NCBI RefSeq assembly: GCF_000472925.1
Contig: NZ_AXAS01000021.1
Coordinates: 95,660 to 159,659 of the forward strand
Direction: 5' to 3'
Source of the DNA: Bradyrhizobium sp. Ec3.3
Lineage (GTDB): Bacteria; Pseudomonadota; Alphaproteobacteria; Rhizobiales; Xanthobacteraceae
Length of the DNA: 64,000 nucleotides
A program made the translations under genes and the position numbers. Under the pieces are notes generated by a model that saw only the letters and a list, made by a program, of their open reading frames with translations, ran no database searches and was not told the origin of the DNA. How positions within the stretch are numbered: the first letter of the stretch is position 1; the number at the start of each line of letters is the position of its first letter. This document shows, piece after piece, positions 1 through 7,980 of the stretch.

Positions 1-55
1 CCAGCACGATCGCCGCGAGGTGAAGCGGTCCGGCCTTGAGGGACGGACCGCTCAT
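1..55 (-). CDS. N-terminal end of the next gene of the sulfur operon, probably an ABC permease (partial)
   Basis: Only the first 18 codons are inside the window, starting at the ATG read leftward from 55. A GGGAG ribosome site lies just before it, within the 12-base gap after the stop of the SsuA-like gene. The visible residues (MSGPSLKAGPLHLAAIVL) look like a cytoplasmic tail entering a hydrophobic segment. In Ssu-type operons the binding protein is commonly followed by the permease, so a permease is the best guess, but the product itself cannot be read here. Confidence 0.4.
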   Translation of the reverse strand, partial: MSGPSLKAGPLHLAAIVL

Positions 56-67
56 CGCCGGGCTCCC

Positions 68-1054
68 TCAGTTCGATCCCGCCGCGGCCGCCGTGAAGCT
101 GCGGTCGACGGCCTGGCTGACGTCGAGCTTCTTCGGCAGGATGCCGTAGCGGGTGGCGCGGTCGGAGGCTTCCTGCACCTCCTTCACCACGTTCTCGTCA
201 ATCACGATCGGGCTGGTGCGCTGCGCGGTGTAGGCGCTGAGCAGTACGTCCTCCGGCAGTCTGGTCAGTTCGGCAGTGCTCTTCGCATAGTCGCCGAGAT
301 GATCGAGCGACCATAGCCGCGCCTTGCTGAGGCGCTGCAAGAAATCCTGCAAAGCGGCGCGCTTGCTGGCGATGGCGCTGTCGGAGGCGACGATGAAGGT
401 GATGGTCGGCGTCAATCCTTCGCCGTCGGCGATCACGCGCGCCTTGTCCTTCAGTGTCGCGAACGAGACATACGGCTCCCACACCGCCCAGGCATCGATC
501 GAGCCGGCGACGAGCGCGATCTTGGCGTCGACCGGGCCGAGCGGCGCGAACGTTGCGTCGTCGAGCTTGATCTGCGCCTTCTCAAGCGTCGCATCGATCA
601 GGAACTGGCCCCAGCCGCCGCGGGTGCCGGCGAGGCGCTTGCCTTTGAGGTCGGCGGCCGACCTGATCGGTGAATCCTGCCGCACGAGGATGGCTTGCGT
701 CTTCGCGTCCGATTTGGTGCCGCCGATCGCCGTGATCGGCGCGCCCGCGGCATAGACCGACAAGAAAGAGAGATCGCCGGTGTAGCCGACGTCGAGCGCG
801 CCGGCGTTGAGCGCTTCGAGAATGGGCGCCGCCGCGGGGAATTCCGACCATTCGATTTTATAGGGCAGGTCCTTGGCCAGGCCGGAGATGTCGAGCAGCG
901 AACGGTTGCCGCCTTTCTGGTCGCCGACGCGCAGCACGATCGTGTCGGCCGCGAGCGATGCGGCAGCCGTCGATAGGGTAATGGCGGCGGCGATCAGTGA
1001 TGCTGCAAGCCTGCGCGTGAGGGAGTGATCGTGGGAGTTGGAGTTGATGCTCAT
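68..1054 (-). CDS. SsuA-like sulfonate ABC transporter substrate-binding protein
   Basis: A 328-residue periplasmic binding protein of the SsuA/TauA/NMT1-like fold. It has a basic N-region and an alanine-rich Sec signal peptide ending near SLAADT (about residue 36). The mature start LRVGDQKGGNRSLL and the segments YKIEWSEFPAAAPILEAL and DVGYTGDLSF are typical of aliphatic sulfonate binding proteins. It should capture alkanesulfonates or related organosulfur compounds in the periplasm for an ABC permease, whose gene probably begins 12 bases downstream. It is clearly paralogous to the protein at 6715-7653, which shares LRVGDQKG, PYKIEW and EFPAAAP. It is divergent from the operon starting at 1539, across a 484-base promoter region. 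The substrate is inferred from family and context only. Confidence 0.85.
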   Translation of the reverse strand: MSINSNSHDHSLTRRLAASLIAAAITLSTAAASLAADTIVLRVGDQKGGNRSLLDISGLAKDLPYKIEWSEFPAAAPILEALNAGALDVGYTGDLSFLSVYAAGAPITAIGGTKSDAKTQAILVRQDSPIRSAADLKGKRLAGTRGGWGQFLIDATLEKAQIKLDDATFAPLGPVDAKIALVAGSIDAWAVWEPYVSFATLKDKARVIADGEGLTPTITFIVASDSAIASKRAALQDFLQRLSKARLWSLDHLGDYAKSTAELTRLPEDVLLSAYTAQRTSPIVIDENVVKEVQEASDRATRYGILPKKLDVSQAVDRSFTAAAAGSN

Positions 1055-1538
1055 GTGATGCTTCTTGTTCTTTCTGGCTCACGTGGCGTGAGCGACGATG
1101 CAGTGGGGTGATCAAGTCTATGATCGGAGAGGCCGCAGTCAATGAAACGGCCAACCGAATTGCGCGCGCTTGCCAGAAGGACGTTTCATTGAACGAACGT
1201 CCGCGAGAAGGCGATGTGTGCGATGCCCGATCTGCGCGAAGATTGTGCAGGCGATGGAGTTGTCACGTGCTCCGCGAGCACGACGAGATCGTAACGAACT
1301 CGAAAAATCCTTTCGTCGTCGATGCGCGCGCTGGTGGAGAGAATGTCTGCGCTGCTCGCAACATTCGAAATTCCATTTCATTGACGATGCGGCCGACGCG
1401 CCGCATCATTTGCGCACCGCAATGAAGAGGCGAGGGATCTCGCCTCGAGAATATCCTTCTCTTAACGCAGCTCCGCACGGAACATGCGCAACGCGACGCG
1501 TTGCGTGGGCGGCGGAGCTTTGGGGCAATGAGGTGCAG
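1055..1538. promoter_or_regulatory. Divergent promoter region of the two sulfur operons with four TTCATTG-type boxes
   Basis: No convincing gene lies in these 484 bases; the ORF crossing them is an upstream extension of the next gene. CAATGAAACG at 1140-1149 is matched by its exact inverse CGTTTCATTG at 1182-1191. A second pair is TTTCATTG at 1376-1383 and CAATGAA at 1420-1426. The four boxes are symmetric in order and orientation, with 38 and 36 bases between the 7-base cores of each pair. A separate perfect 7-base inverted repeat, GCTCACG/CGTGAGC, at 1077-1093 lies in the leader of the leftward gene. These are visible repeats; an operator role is inferred. Confidence 0.45.
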
Positions 1539-2642
1539 ATGAGCAATAACGAGGGCAAGCGCGGCAGTTCGGGTTTCGATCGGCGCCATCTGCTCCAGGC
1601 GGGCCTGGCGGCAGCGTTCGCCGCGCCGCTCGGCGCACTCGGTGCGCAGGCCTTTGCACCGCGCGCGATCGCGCCGGCGATCGATTTCTCGCAGTTTCCG
1701 CTGTGCCAGACAGCTTCTGATGCGCCCGCGCTCACGGGCGCGCCGCGCAAGCTGAAACTGTCGTGGAACGCGGGCGCCGTCTGCCTCGCGCCGGTCCCCC
1801 TGGGCATCGAGCACGGCTTCTTCCAGAAGCAGAATCTCGATGTCGAGCTCGTCAACTATTCCGGCTCGACCGATCAGCTCCTGGAGGCGATCGCGACGGG
1901 CAAGAGCGACGCGGGTCTTGGCATGGCGCTGCGTTGGTTGAAGCCGCTGGAGCAGGGTTTTGACGTCAAGATCGCGGCCGGTACCCATGGCGGCTGCATG
2001 CGCGTGCTGTCGCGCGCGGATTCCGGCGTTAACAAGCTTGCGGATCTCAAGGGCAAGATCGTCGCCGTGGGCGATCTCGGCGGCCCCGACAAGAATTTCT
2101 TCTCGATCCAGCTCGCAAAGCTCGGCATCGATCCGCTCAAGGACGTCGACTGGCGCGCTTATCCCGGCAACCTGCTGGATGTCGCGGTCCAGAAGGGTGA
2201 GGTGCAGGCTTTCCTGTCGTCCGATCCGCTCGCCTATCTCTGGCTGAAGGACAGTCAGTACAAGGAGGTTGCCTCCAATCTCGACGGTGAATATCGCGAC
2301 AAGAGCTGCTGCATCCTTGGCCTGCGCGGCAGCCTGGTGCGCGACGAGCCGCAGGTCGCGCGTGCCATCACGCAGGCGCTGCTGGATGCTGCGATGTTCT
2401 CGTCGCAGAACCCGGAAAGGGCGGCAAAGTCGTTCCAGCCCTACGCGCCGAAGGCGGCGACGCTTGCCGACCTCGAAGGCATGGTGCGCTACCATACCCA
2501 TCATCATCATCCGGTCGGCGAGGTGCTGAAGCGCGAGCTCAAGGCCTATGCGGACGATTTGAAGAGTGTCTCGGTGTTCAAGCCGAGCACGGATACCGCC
2601 AAATTCGCGGAGCGCATCTATGTCGACGTATTCGCTGTCTGA
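1539..2642 (+). CDS. Tat-exported ABC substrate-binding protein of the sulfur operon
   Basis: A 367-residue binding protein, first gene of an overlapping operon with permease, ATPase and two flavoenzymes. The ATG at 1539 was chosen because a GAGGTG ribosome site precedes it and a twin-arginine signal follows at once (FDRRHLLQAG, then a hydrophobic run to about residue 45); the open frame upstream is non-coding. The body (LKLSWNAGAVCLAPVPLGIEHGFFQKQNLDVELVNYSGST in part) is the NrtA/SsuA/TauA fold. Oddities are a histidine cluster, H319-T-H321 to H324, a CC pair near the middle, and Tat rather than Sec export, which suggests a cofactor or metal or folding before export. The ligand is probably an organosulfur compound judging by the operon, but nitrile, thiocyanate or metal-related ligands are not excluded. 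Confidence 0.85.
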   Translation: MSNNEGKRGSSGFDRRHLLQAGLAAAFAAPLGALGAQAFAPRAIAPAIDFSQFPLCQTASDAPALTGAPRKLKLSWNAGAVCLAPVPLGIEHGFFQKQNLDVELVNYSGSTDQLLEAIATGKSDAGLGMALRWLKPLEQGFDVKIAAGTHGGCMRVLSRADSGVNKLADLKGKIVAVGDLGGPDKNFFSIQLAKLGIDPLKDVDWRAYPGNLLDVAVQKGEVQAFLSSDPLAYLWLKDSQYKEVASNLDGEYRDKSCCILGLRGSLVRDEPQVARAITQALLDAAMFSSQNPERAAKSFQPYAPKAATLADLEGMVRYHTHHHHPVGEVLKRELKAYADDLKSVSVFKPSTDTAKFAERIYVDVFAV

Positions 2643-3633
2643 CGGCCTGCCGTCGGCCGCGCCGCGCGAGCTTGCGCTTGCCGGCTGGCTGAAGGAGTCC
2701 GGGTCGGGTGTTGCGGCGAGCCTCGCCTGGATCGCGTTCGGCTCGTCCTGCCTGCTCTGGGACGACGTCGGCGATTGGTCGCGGACCCACTCGCTCGGGA
2801 TCGCCGCCTTCATCATCGCGGCCTTCGCGCTATTCGGGACGGTCGGTGCCGATTATCTCGGTTCGGCCGGACGCGCATTGCGCAACCGCGCGCCCTGGCT
2901 GCTGGCGCTCGGCCTGATCCTGACGTTGTGGGAGGTCGCGACTGCAAAATTCGCCTGGCTGCCGCTGCCGTTTTTCCCGCCGCCGCAGGCGATCGTAGAG
3001 GTCTATACCGACGATCTGCCAAAGCTGCTCGACAGCGTCTTTGCCTCGATCCGGCTCCTGCTCGGCGGCTATCTCATTGGGGCGGCCATCGGCTTCCTCA
3101 CCGGCGTTTCAATCGGCTGGTCGCGCGCGGTCGGATATTGGGTGCATCCGGTGCTGCGCTTCATTGGTCCAGTGCCCGCGACGGCCTGGTTGCCGATTGC
3201 CTTCTTCACCTTCCCGTCGAGCTGGAGCGCCTCGACCTTCCTGATTGCGCTTGCGACCGGTTTTCCCGTCACCGTGCTGACATGGTCGGGCGTCGCGAGC
3301 GTCGGCAGCGCCTATTACGACGTCGCGCGCACGTTAGGTGCAAAGCCGTCCTTCCTGGTGCTGAAGGTCGCGATCCCTGCAGCACTGCCGCACGTCTTTG
3401 TCGGCCTGTTCATGGGGCTCGGCGCGTCCTTTGCCGTACTTGTCATCGCCGAGATGATCGGCGTCAAGGCAGGGCTCGGCTGGTACCTGCAATGGGCGCA
3501 GGGCTGGGCGGCCTACGCCAACATGTATGCGGCGCTGATCGTGATGTCGCTTCTCTGCTCCAGTGCAATCACGCTGTTGTTTGCGATCCGCGATCGCCTC
3601 CTGGTCTGGCAGAAGGGGACCGTCAAATGGTAG
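2620..3633 (+). CDS. ABC transporter permease (SsuC/TauC-like)
   Basis: A 337-residue inner-membrane permease of the BPD_transp_1 family. The start is the ATG at 2620 (MSTYSLSDGL), preceded by GGAG and overlapping the binding-protein gene by 23 bases, which implies translational coupling. About seven hydrophobic segments are visible, the first near residues 55-80. The EAA-like coupling loop for the ATPase corresponds to VARTLGAKPSFLVLKVAIPAALPHVF, and a typical C-terminal segment EMIGVKAGLGWYLQWAQGW follows. It is about 80 residues longer at the N-terminus than a minimal SsuC, giving two extra predicted membrane spans. It forms the channel fed by the protein at 1539 and powered by the ATPase at 3627. 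Confidence 0.88.
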   Translation: MSTYSLSDGLPSAAPRELALAGWLKESGSGVAASLAWIAFGSSCLLWDDVGDWSRTHSLGIAAFIIAAFALFGTVGADYLGSAGRALRNRAPWLLALGLILTLWEVATAKFAWLPLPFFPPPQAIVEVYTDDLPKLLDSVFASIRLLLGGYLIGAAIGFLTGVSIGWSRAVGYWVHPVLRFIGPVPATAWLPIAFFTFPSSWSASTFLIALATGFPVTVLTWSGVASVGSAYYDVARTLGAKPSFLVLKVAIPAALPHVFVGLFMGLGASFAVLVIAEMIGVKAGLGWYLQWAQGWAAYANMYAALIVMSLLCSSAITLLFAIRDRLLVWQKGTVKW

Positions 3634-4418
3634 CGACTGCCGAGGTCATCGCTTATCCCGCCGCCGGTGCCGCGCTCGACATCGAGCAGGTCAGCCACGC
3701 CTTCGACATCGAGGGCACCGAGCTTCCGGTGCTCAGCGACGTCAGCATCGCCGTCGAACCCGGTGAGTTCGTCGCGCTGCTCGGTCCGTCCGGCTGCGGC
3801 AAGTCCACGCTGCTGCGGCTGGTCGCGGGCCTGGAGAAGCCGCAAGCGGGCGCCCTGCGCGAGGACGAGAGCCGTATCACGCACCCGCATCCCTCGCGCG
3901 TGGTGGTGTTCCAGGATCCAACGCTGTTTCCCTGGCGGACGGTCTGGGACAACGTTGCGCTCGGCCTTGAGGCCCAGGGCATCCTGAAAAGCCAGCGTCC
4001 GCGCGTCGACGCCGCGCTCGATCTCGTCGGGCTGTCGGCGTTCCGCAACGCCTATCCGCACCAGCTCTCCGGCGGCATGGCGCAGCGCGTTGCGCTGGCG
4101 CGTGCGCTCGTCAACGATCCAAAAATCCTGATCCTCGACGAGCCGCTCGGCAAGCTCGATTCGCTCACGCGCATCACGATGCAAGCCGAGCTTGTCTCGC
4201 TGTGGCAACGCAAAGGCTTTACGACGCTGCTGGTGACCCACGACGCCGAGGAGGCGCTGGTGCTGGCCAATCGCGTCATCGTGTTCAGCGAGCGCCCGGC
4301 GCGCGTCAAGGCCGACATACGCGTCGACCGACCCTATCCGCGCCACCGCGGCGATCCCTATCTCGCGGATCTGCGCCGCCAAATCCTCGGCTTGTTGGGG
4401 CTCGACGCCACATGGTGA
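3627..4418 (+). CDS. ABC transporter ATP-binding protein (SsuB/TauB-like)
   Basis: A 263-residue ATPase for the sulfonate-type importer. The ATG at 3627 overlaps the permease stop by 7 bases, and the long open frame upstream is only a shadow of the permease. All catalytic motifs are intact: Walker A GPSGCGKST at 53-61, Q-loop in VVFQDPTLFPW, signature LSGGM at 147-151, Walker B ILILDEP with D171 and E172, and switch histidine in LLVTHDAEEAL. Length and motif order are those of the nitrate/sulfonate/taurine ATPase family. It is expected to work as a homodimer on the cytoplasmic face of the permease encoded just upstream. Confidence 0.92.
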   Translation: MVATAEVIAYPAAGAALDIEQVSHAFDIEGTELPVLSDVSIAVEPGEFVALLGPSGCGKSTLLRLVAGLEKPQAGALREDESRITHPHPSRVVVFQDPTLFPWRTVWDNVALGLEAQGILKSQRPRVDAALDLVGLSAFRNAYPHQLSGGMAQRVALARALVNDPKILILDEPLGKLDSLTRITMQAELVSLWQRKGFTTLLVTHDAEEALVLANRVIVFSERPARVKADIRVDRPYPRHRGDPYLADLRRQILGLLGLDATW

Positions 4419-5596
4419 CATCACAGGGCAACTCGGCGGCGAGAAGCCGCACCGCACAAAGCGAGCCGGACTACATCGAGCGTGCGCAGGGCCTCGCCGC
4501 GGTCTTCGCCGAGCGTGCCGCCGAGCACGATCGCGCGGCCAGCTTTCCCTTCGAGAACTTCAAGGAGCTGTCGGAAGCAGGCCTGTTGTCCCTGACAGTG
4601 CCCGCCGCGCTTGGTGGCGCTGGTGCGGGCGTGCGCTACGCGACGCGGATCATCGGCATCATCGCCAAGGCTGATCCGTCCACCGCGCTCGTGCTCTCGA
4701 TGCACTACATCAATCATCTGGTGATGGCACGAAGCCCGACCTGGTCCGCCCGCTTGTCGCGCAAGCTTGCGCGCGAGGCGGTCGAGAGCCTGGCGCTGGT
4801 CAATGCGCTGCGTGTCGAGCCGGAACTCGGCTCGCCCGCGCGTGGTGGCCTGCCTGCAACGGTCGCGCGGCGGACTGAGACCGGCTGGCGCCTATCAGGT
4901 CACAAGATCTATTCGACCGGTGTGCCGATCCTGAAATGGTACCTGGTCTGGGCGAGGACCGACGAGGCGGAACCACGCGTTGGGCAGTTCCTGGTGCCGG
5001 CAGGCCTGCCGGGCACACGCATTGTCGAGACCTGGGATCATCATGGTCTCCGCGCGAGCGGTAGCCACGACGTCATATTCGACGACGTCGTATTCCCACT
5101 CGACTACGAGGTCGATGTCCGCAAACCAGCGGAGTGGCGCGGGCTCGATGCCACGCAGGCGACAACCCATACCGTCTTCATCGCCGCGATCTATGACGCT
5201 ATCGCGCGCGCCGCGCGCGACTGGCTGATCGATTTCCTGAAGACGCGTGTGCCCTCCAGCCTCGGTGCGCCGCTTGCGACGCTTCCCCGCGCCCAGGAGG
5301 TTCTCGGCGCCATCGAGGCACGGCTTGCCGTCAATGCCCGGCTGATCGGTTCGTTCGCCGGCGACTTCGATGACGGTGTCGCGCTGTCGGCTGCCGAATC
5401 CAACGCGATCAAGCTCACCGTGACCAACAACTCGGTCGCCGTGGTCGAGGACGCGCTGTCGCTCACCGGCAATCATGGGCTTAGCCGCAGCAATCCGCTG
5501 GAGCGGCACTACCGCGACGTGCTGTGCGGTCGCGTGCACACACCGCAGGACGATTCGACGCGCATTGGCCTTGGCCGCACTGCGCTGGGACTTTGA
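4412..5596 (+). CDS. Acyl-CoA dehydrogenase-like flavoenzyme (SfnB/DszC type)
   Basis: A 394-residue flavoprotein of the acyl-CoA dehydrogenase fold. The start is ATG 4412, overlapping the ATPase stop by 7 bases. Visible parts are the N-terminal helical domain (FENFKELSEAGLLSLTVPAALGG), the middle beta domain (GWRLSGHKIYSTGVPILKWYLVWA) and the C-terminal helical domain with LTGNHGLSRSNPLERHYRDV. The catalytic glutamate region of true acyl-CoA dehydrogenases is not evident. In sulfur operons such proteins (SfnB, DszC, related monooxygenases) act with reduced flavin on organosulfur compounds. Its place between an uptake system and an SsuD-like monooxygenase supports that role; the substrate is unknown. 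Confidence 0.8.
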   Translation: MVTSQGNSAARSRTAQSEPDYIERAQGLAAVFAERAAEHDRAASFPFENFKELSEAGLLSLTVPAALGGAGAGVRYATRIIGIIAKADPSTALVLSMHYINHLVMARSPTWSARLSRKLAREAVESLALVNALRVEPELGSPARGGLPATVARRTETGWRLSGHKIYSTGVPILKWYLVWARTDEAEPRVGQFLVPAGLPGTRIVETWDHHGLRASGSHDVIFDDVVFPLDYEVDVRKPAEWRGLDATQATTHTVFIAAIYDAIARAARDWLIDFLKTRVPSSLGAPLATLPRAQEVLGAIEARLAVNARLIGSFAGDFDDGVALSAAESNAIKLTVTNNSVAVVEDALSLTGNHGLSRSNPLERHYRDVLCGRVHTPQDDSTRIGLGRTALGL

Positions 5597-5617
5597 AAAT
5601 CATAGAGGAGACGATCA

Positions 5618-6718
5618 ATGTCGATCGAGTTCATCGGCTTCATCAGCAACAACAATTCGTCCGAGACCATCGTCCGTGAGGGGCCGGTCCTGAACCCCAC
5701 CCATATCGAGGCGGTCGCCAAGGCGCATGAAAACGCCGGTTTCGATCGCGCGCTGCTCGCGTTCCATTCGACGAGCCCGGACGCTCTTCAGGTAGCTCAG
5801 CACGTGCTGAATGTCACGGACCGCCTCAACGTGCTGATCGCGCAGCGTCCCGGGTTCACCGCACCGACGCTGCTGGCACGGCAGTTCGCGGCGCTCGATC
5901 AGTTCTCGCGCGGCCGCGTCGCGCTGCACGTCATCACCGGCGGCAATGCGACCGAGCTTCGGCAGGACGGCAACACGCTCGACGACAAGGACGAGCGTTA
6001 CGCCCGCACGTCCGAATTCCTCGACATCGTCAGGCTGGAATGGACCAGCGACAAGCCATTCACCTACAAGGGCAAGTACTACCAGGTCGAGAACGGCTTT
6101 TCGCAGGTGAAGCCCTTCCACCCCGAGGGCATTCGCATCTATTTCGGCGGCGCATCGGATGCAGCGATCGACGTCGCCGGCAAGCACGCCGACACCTTCG
6201 CCCTCTGGGGCGAGTCCTACGCTCAGGTGCGCGACGTCACCTCGCGCGTGCATAACGCAGCGGTCAGGCAGGGGCGGTCGACGCCGCGCTTCAGCCTCTC
6301 GGTCCGGCCGATCATCGCGCCGACCGAGAAGCAGGCCTGGGAAAAGGCCGAAGCGATTTTGGCGCGCGCCGCAGCGCTTCAGGACAAGACCGGCTACCGC
6401 AAGCCGGCCGACGGCCATGCCACCGCCGGCGCGCGCCGCCTGCTCGCGCTCGCAGACCAGGGCAGCCGCATCGACAAGCGCCTGTGGACCGAGATCGCAA
6501 AGCTGACGGGCGCCAACAGCAACACGACCGCGCTGGTCGGCACGCCCGAGCAGGTCGCCGAAGCCTTCGGCGACTACTACGACCTCGGCATCTCGCACTT
6601 CCTGATCCGCGGCTTCGATCCGCTGATCGACGCCATCGAATATGGCCGCGAGCTGATCCCGCTGACGCGCGAGCTGATTGCCAAGCGCCAGGTCGCTCGC
6701 GGTGAGGCCGCCGAATGA
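5618..6718 (+). CDS. SsuD-like flavin-dependent alkanesulfonate monooxygenase
   Basis: A 366-residue luciferase-like (LLM class) monooxygenase. An AGAGGAG ribosome site precedes the ATG by a few bases, and the gap from the previous gene is 21 bases. Family features include RPGFTAPTLLARQFAALDQ, RVALHVITGGNATELRQDG, DERYARTSEFLDIV, YFGGASDAAIDVAGKHAD and a C-terminal LVGTPEQVAEAF, the same order as in SsuD. The expected reaction uses FMNH2 and oxygen to cleave the carbon-sulfur bond of a sulfonate, giving an aldehyde and sulfite. No flavin reductase (SsuE) gene is seen in the window, so reduced flavin must come from elsewhere. Its stop overlaps the next start by 4 bases. Confidence 0.88.
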   Translation: MSIEFIGFISNNNSSETIVREGPVLNPTHIEAVAKAHENAGFDRALLAFHSTSPDALQVAQHVLNVTDRLNVLIAQRPGFTAPTLLARQFAALDQFSRGRVALHVITGGNATELRQDGNTLDDKDERYARTSEFLDIVRLEWTSDKPFTYKGKYYQVENGFSQVKPFHPEGIRIYFGGASDAAIDVAGKHADTFALWGESYAQVRDVTSRVHNAAVRQGRSTPRFSLSVRPIIAPTEKQAWEKAEAILARAAALQDKTGYRKPADGHATAGARRLLALADQGSRIDKRLWTEIAKLTGANSNTTALVGTPEQVAEAFGDYYDLGISHFLIRGFDPLIDAIEYGRELIPLTRELIAKRQVARGEAAE

Positions 6719-7653
6719 TCAGGCTGATGCTCGCCGGCGCGCTGCTGTTCGGTTCGTTTGACCTCGCAGGGGCGCAGACAACCCTGCGCGTCGGTGATCA
6801 GAAGGGCAATGCACGCGCCGTGATGGAGGCGGCCGGGCAGCTCAACGACGTACCCTACAAGATCGAGTGGAAGGAATTTCCGGCAGCCGCGCCGCTGCTC
6901 GAGGCGCTCAGCGCCGGCGCGATCGAAACCGGCCTCGTGGGCGACGCGCCCTTCACCTTCGCCGCCGCCTCCGGCGTGCCGGTGAAGGCGATCGCCGCGA
7001 TCCGCCAGACCGGCGAAAGTCTCGCGATCCTCGTGCCGGAGAACTCGCCGATCAAGAGCTTTGACGATCTGCGCGGCAAGAAGATCGCAACCGGCCGCGG
7101 CTCCATCGGCCATCAGCTCATTCTGGCGGCTTTGGAGAAGAACGGCTGGAGCGCGACCGACGTGCAGATCACCTTCCTCGCGCCCTCCGACGCCAAGATC
7201 GCCTATACGCAAGGCTCGGTCGACGCGTGGTCGACCTGGGAGCCCTATATCAGCCAGGAGCAGGTGCTGTTCAAGTCGCGCCGCATCATCACCTCCGAAG
7301 GCCTGACGCCGGGTCTCAGCTTCCAGGTGGCGCGGCCCGAGGCGATCCGCGACAAGCGCGCCGAGTTGACCGATTTCGTCCGGCGCCTCACCGCCGCGCG
7401 CGTCTGGTCGATCAACAATGTGAACAGCTATGCCGAGACCTGGGGCAAGCTGATGAACATCCCGGCCGCGGTGCCGCTCAACTGGCTCTCACGCGCAAAA
7501 ATGCGCATCGCGCCGATCGACGACAGCGTGATCACGGACGAGCAGGCTACGATCGATCTCTATTTCCGCTGGGGTCTCATCAAGCAGAAGCTCGACGCCG
7601 TGGACATCGTCGATCGCTCCTTCTCGGGCGGGATCGCAAAAGCGGGATTGTAG
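6715..7653 (+). CDS. SsuA-like sulfonate ABC substrate-binding protein (second copy)
   Basis: A 312-residue periplasmic binding protein with a short Sec signal peptide ending near LAGAQ (residue 20). The mature part starts LRVGDQKGNARAVM and continues with PYKIEWKEFPAAAPLLEALSAGAIE, very like the protein encoded at 68-1054. The ATG overlaps the monooxygenase stop (ATGA), so it is the last gene of the operon that begins with another, unrelated-looking binding protein at 1539. Having two binding proteins in the operon and a third divergent from it suggests that one or two permeases serve several organosulfur ligands. The exact ligand cannot be read from sequence. Confidence 0.87.
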   Translation: MIRLMLAGALLFGSFDLAGAQTTLRVGDQKGNARAVMEAAGQLNDVPYKIEWKEFPAAAPLLEALSAGAIETGLVGDAPFTFAAASGVPVKAIAAIRQTGESLAILVPENSPIKSFDDLRGKKIATGRGSIGHQLILAALEKNGWSATDVQITFLAPSDAKIAYTQGSVDAWSTWEPYISQEQVLFKSRRIITSEGLTPGLSFQVARPEAIRDKRAELTDFVRRLTAARVWSINNVNSYAETWGKLMNIPAAVPLNWLSRAKMRIAPIDDSVITDEQATIDLYFRWGLIKQKLDAVDIVDRSFSGGIAKAGL

Positions 7654-7661
7654 GCTGTTGC

Positions 7662-7795
7662 TCGTGTCCCGGACGCGGTGCAGCGCGCAGCGCTGCGCCG
7701 CAGAGCCGGGACCTACGCCGCATAGAGCGCTCTCGGCAACATGGGCCCCGGCTTAGCAGCGCACCACTGCGTGATGCGCTGCATCCGGGGCACGA
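7662..7795. repeat. Dispersed extragenic palindrome of Bradyrhizobium type
   Basis: The 327-base gap after the sulfur operon holds no gene but a compound inverted repeat. The left arm (TCGTGTCCCGGACGCGGTGC, 7662-7681) is matched by the right arm around 7777-7795 (CGCTGCATCCGGGGCACGA), and smaller GC-rich stems lie between, including GCGCAGCGCTGCGC. I recall this kind of element as frequent between genes in Bradyrhizobium; that is memory, not a search. It may also end transcription of the operon. Confidence 0.6.
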
Positions 7796-7980
7796 GACCT
7801 CACAAATACTCAAGCATTCGTGAGATGAGAACGAGGTTTCCCTCTCGGCCGCCATTGTCGAAATATTCCTCCTGCGTTCTCCATTCCCGGTAACAGCCGC
7901 ATTGCTATTTGCACCGTGCCTCTTGCCGCACGCTACCTCCCGTCAAAAATCAACCAGACGACCACATCGGGAGACCGGCC

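Noticed and set aside
1077..1093. GCTCACG/CGTGAGC hairpin in the leader of the SsuA-like gene as a possible SAM-sensing riboswitch
   Set aside because: It is only a 7-base stem without the conserved sequence blocks of known SAM riboswitches.
1263..2816. A 517-codon open frame on the minus strand opposite the first sulfur-operon gene
   Set aside because: It covers a well-supported binding protein with a Tat signal and good start, has no recognisable domain, and is the usual antisense shadow in GC-rich DNA.
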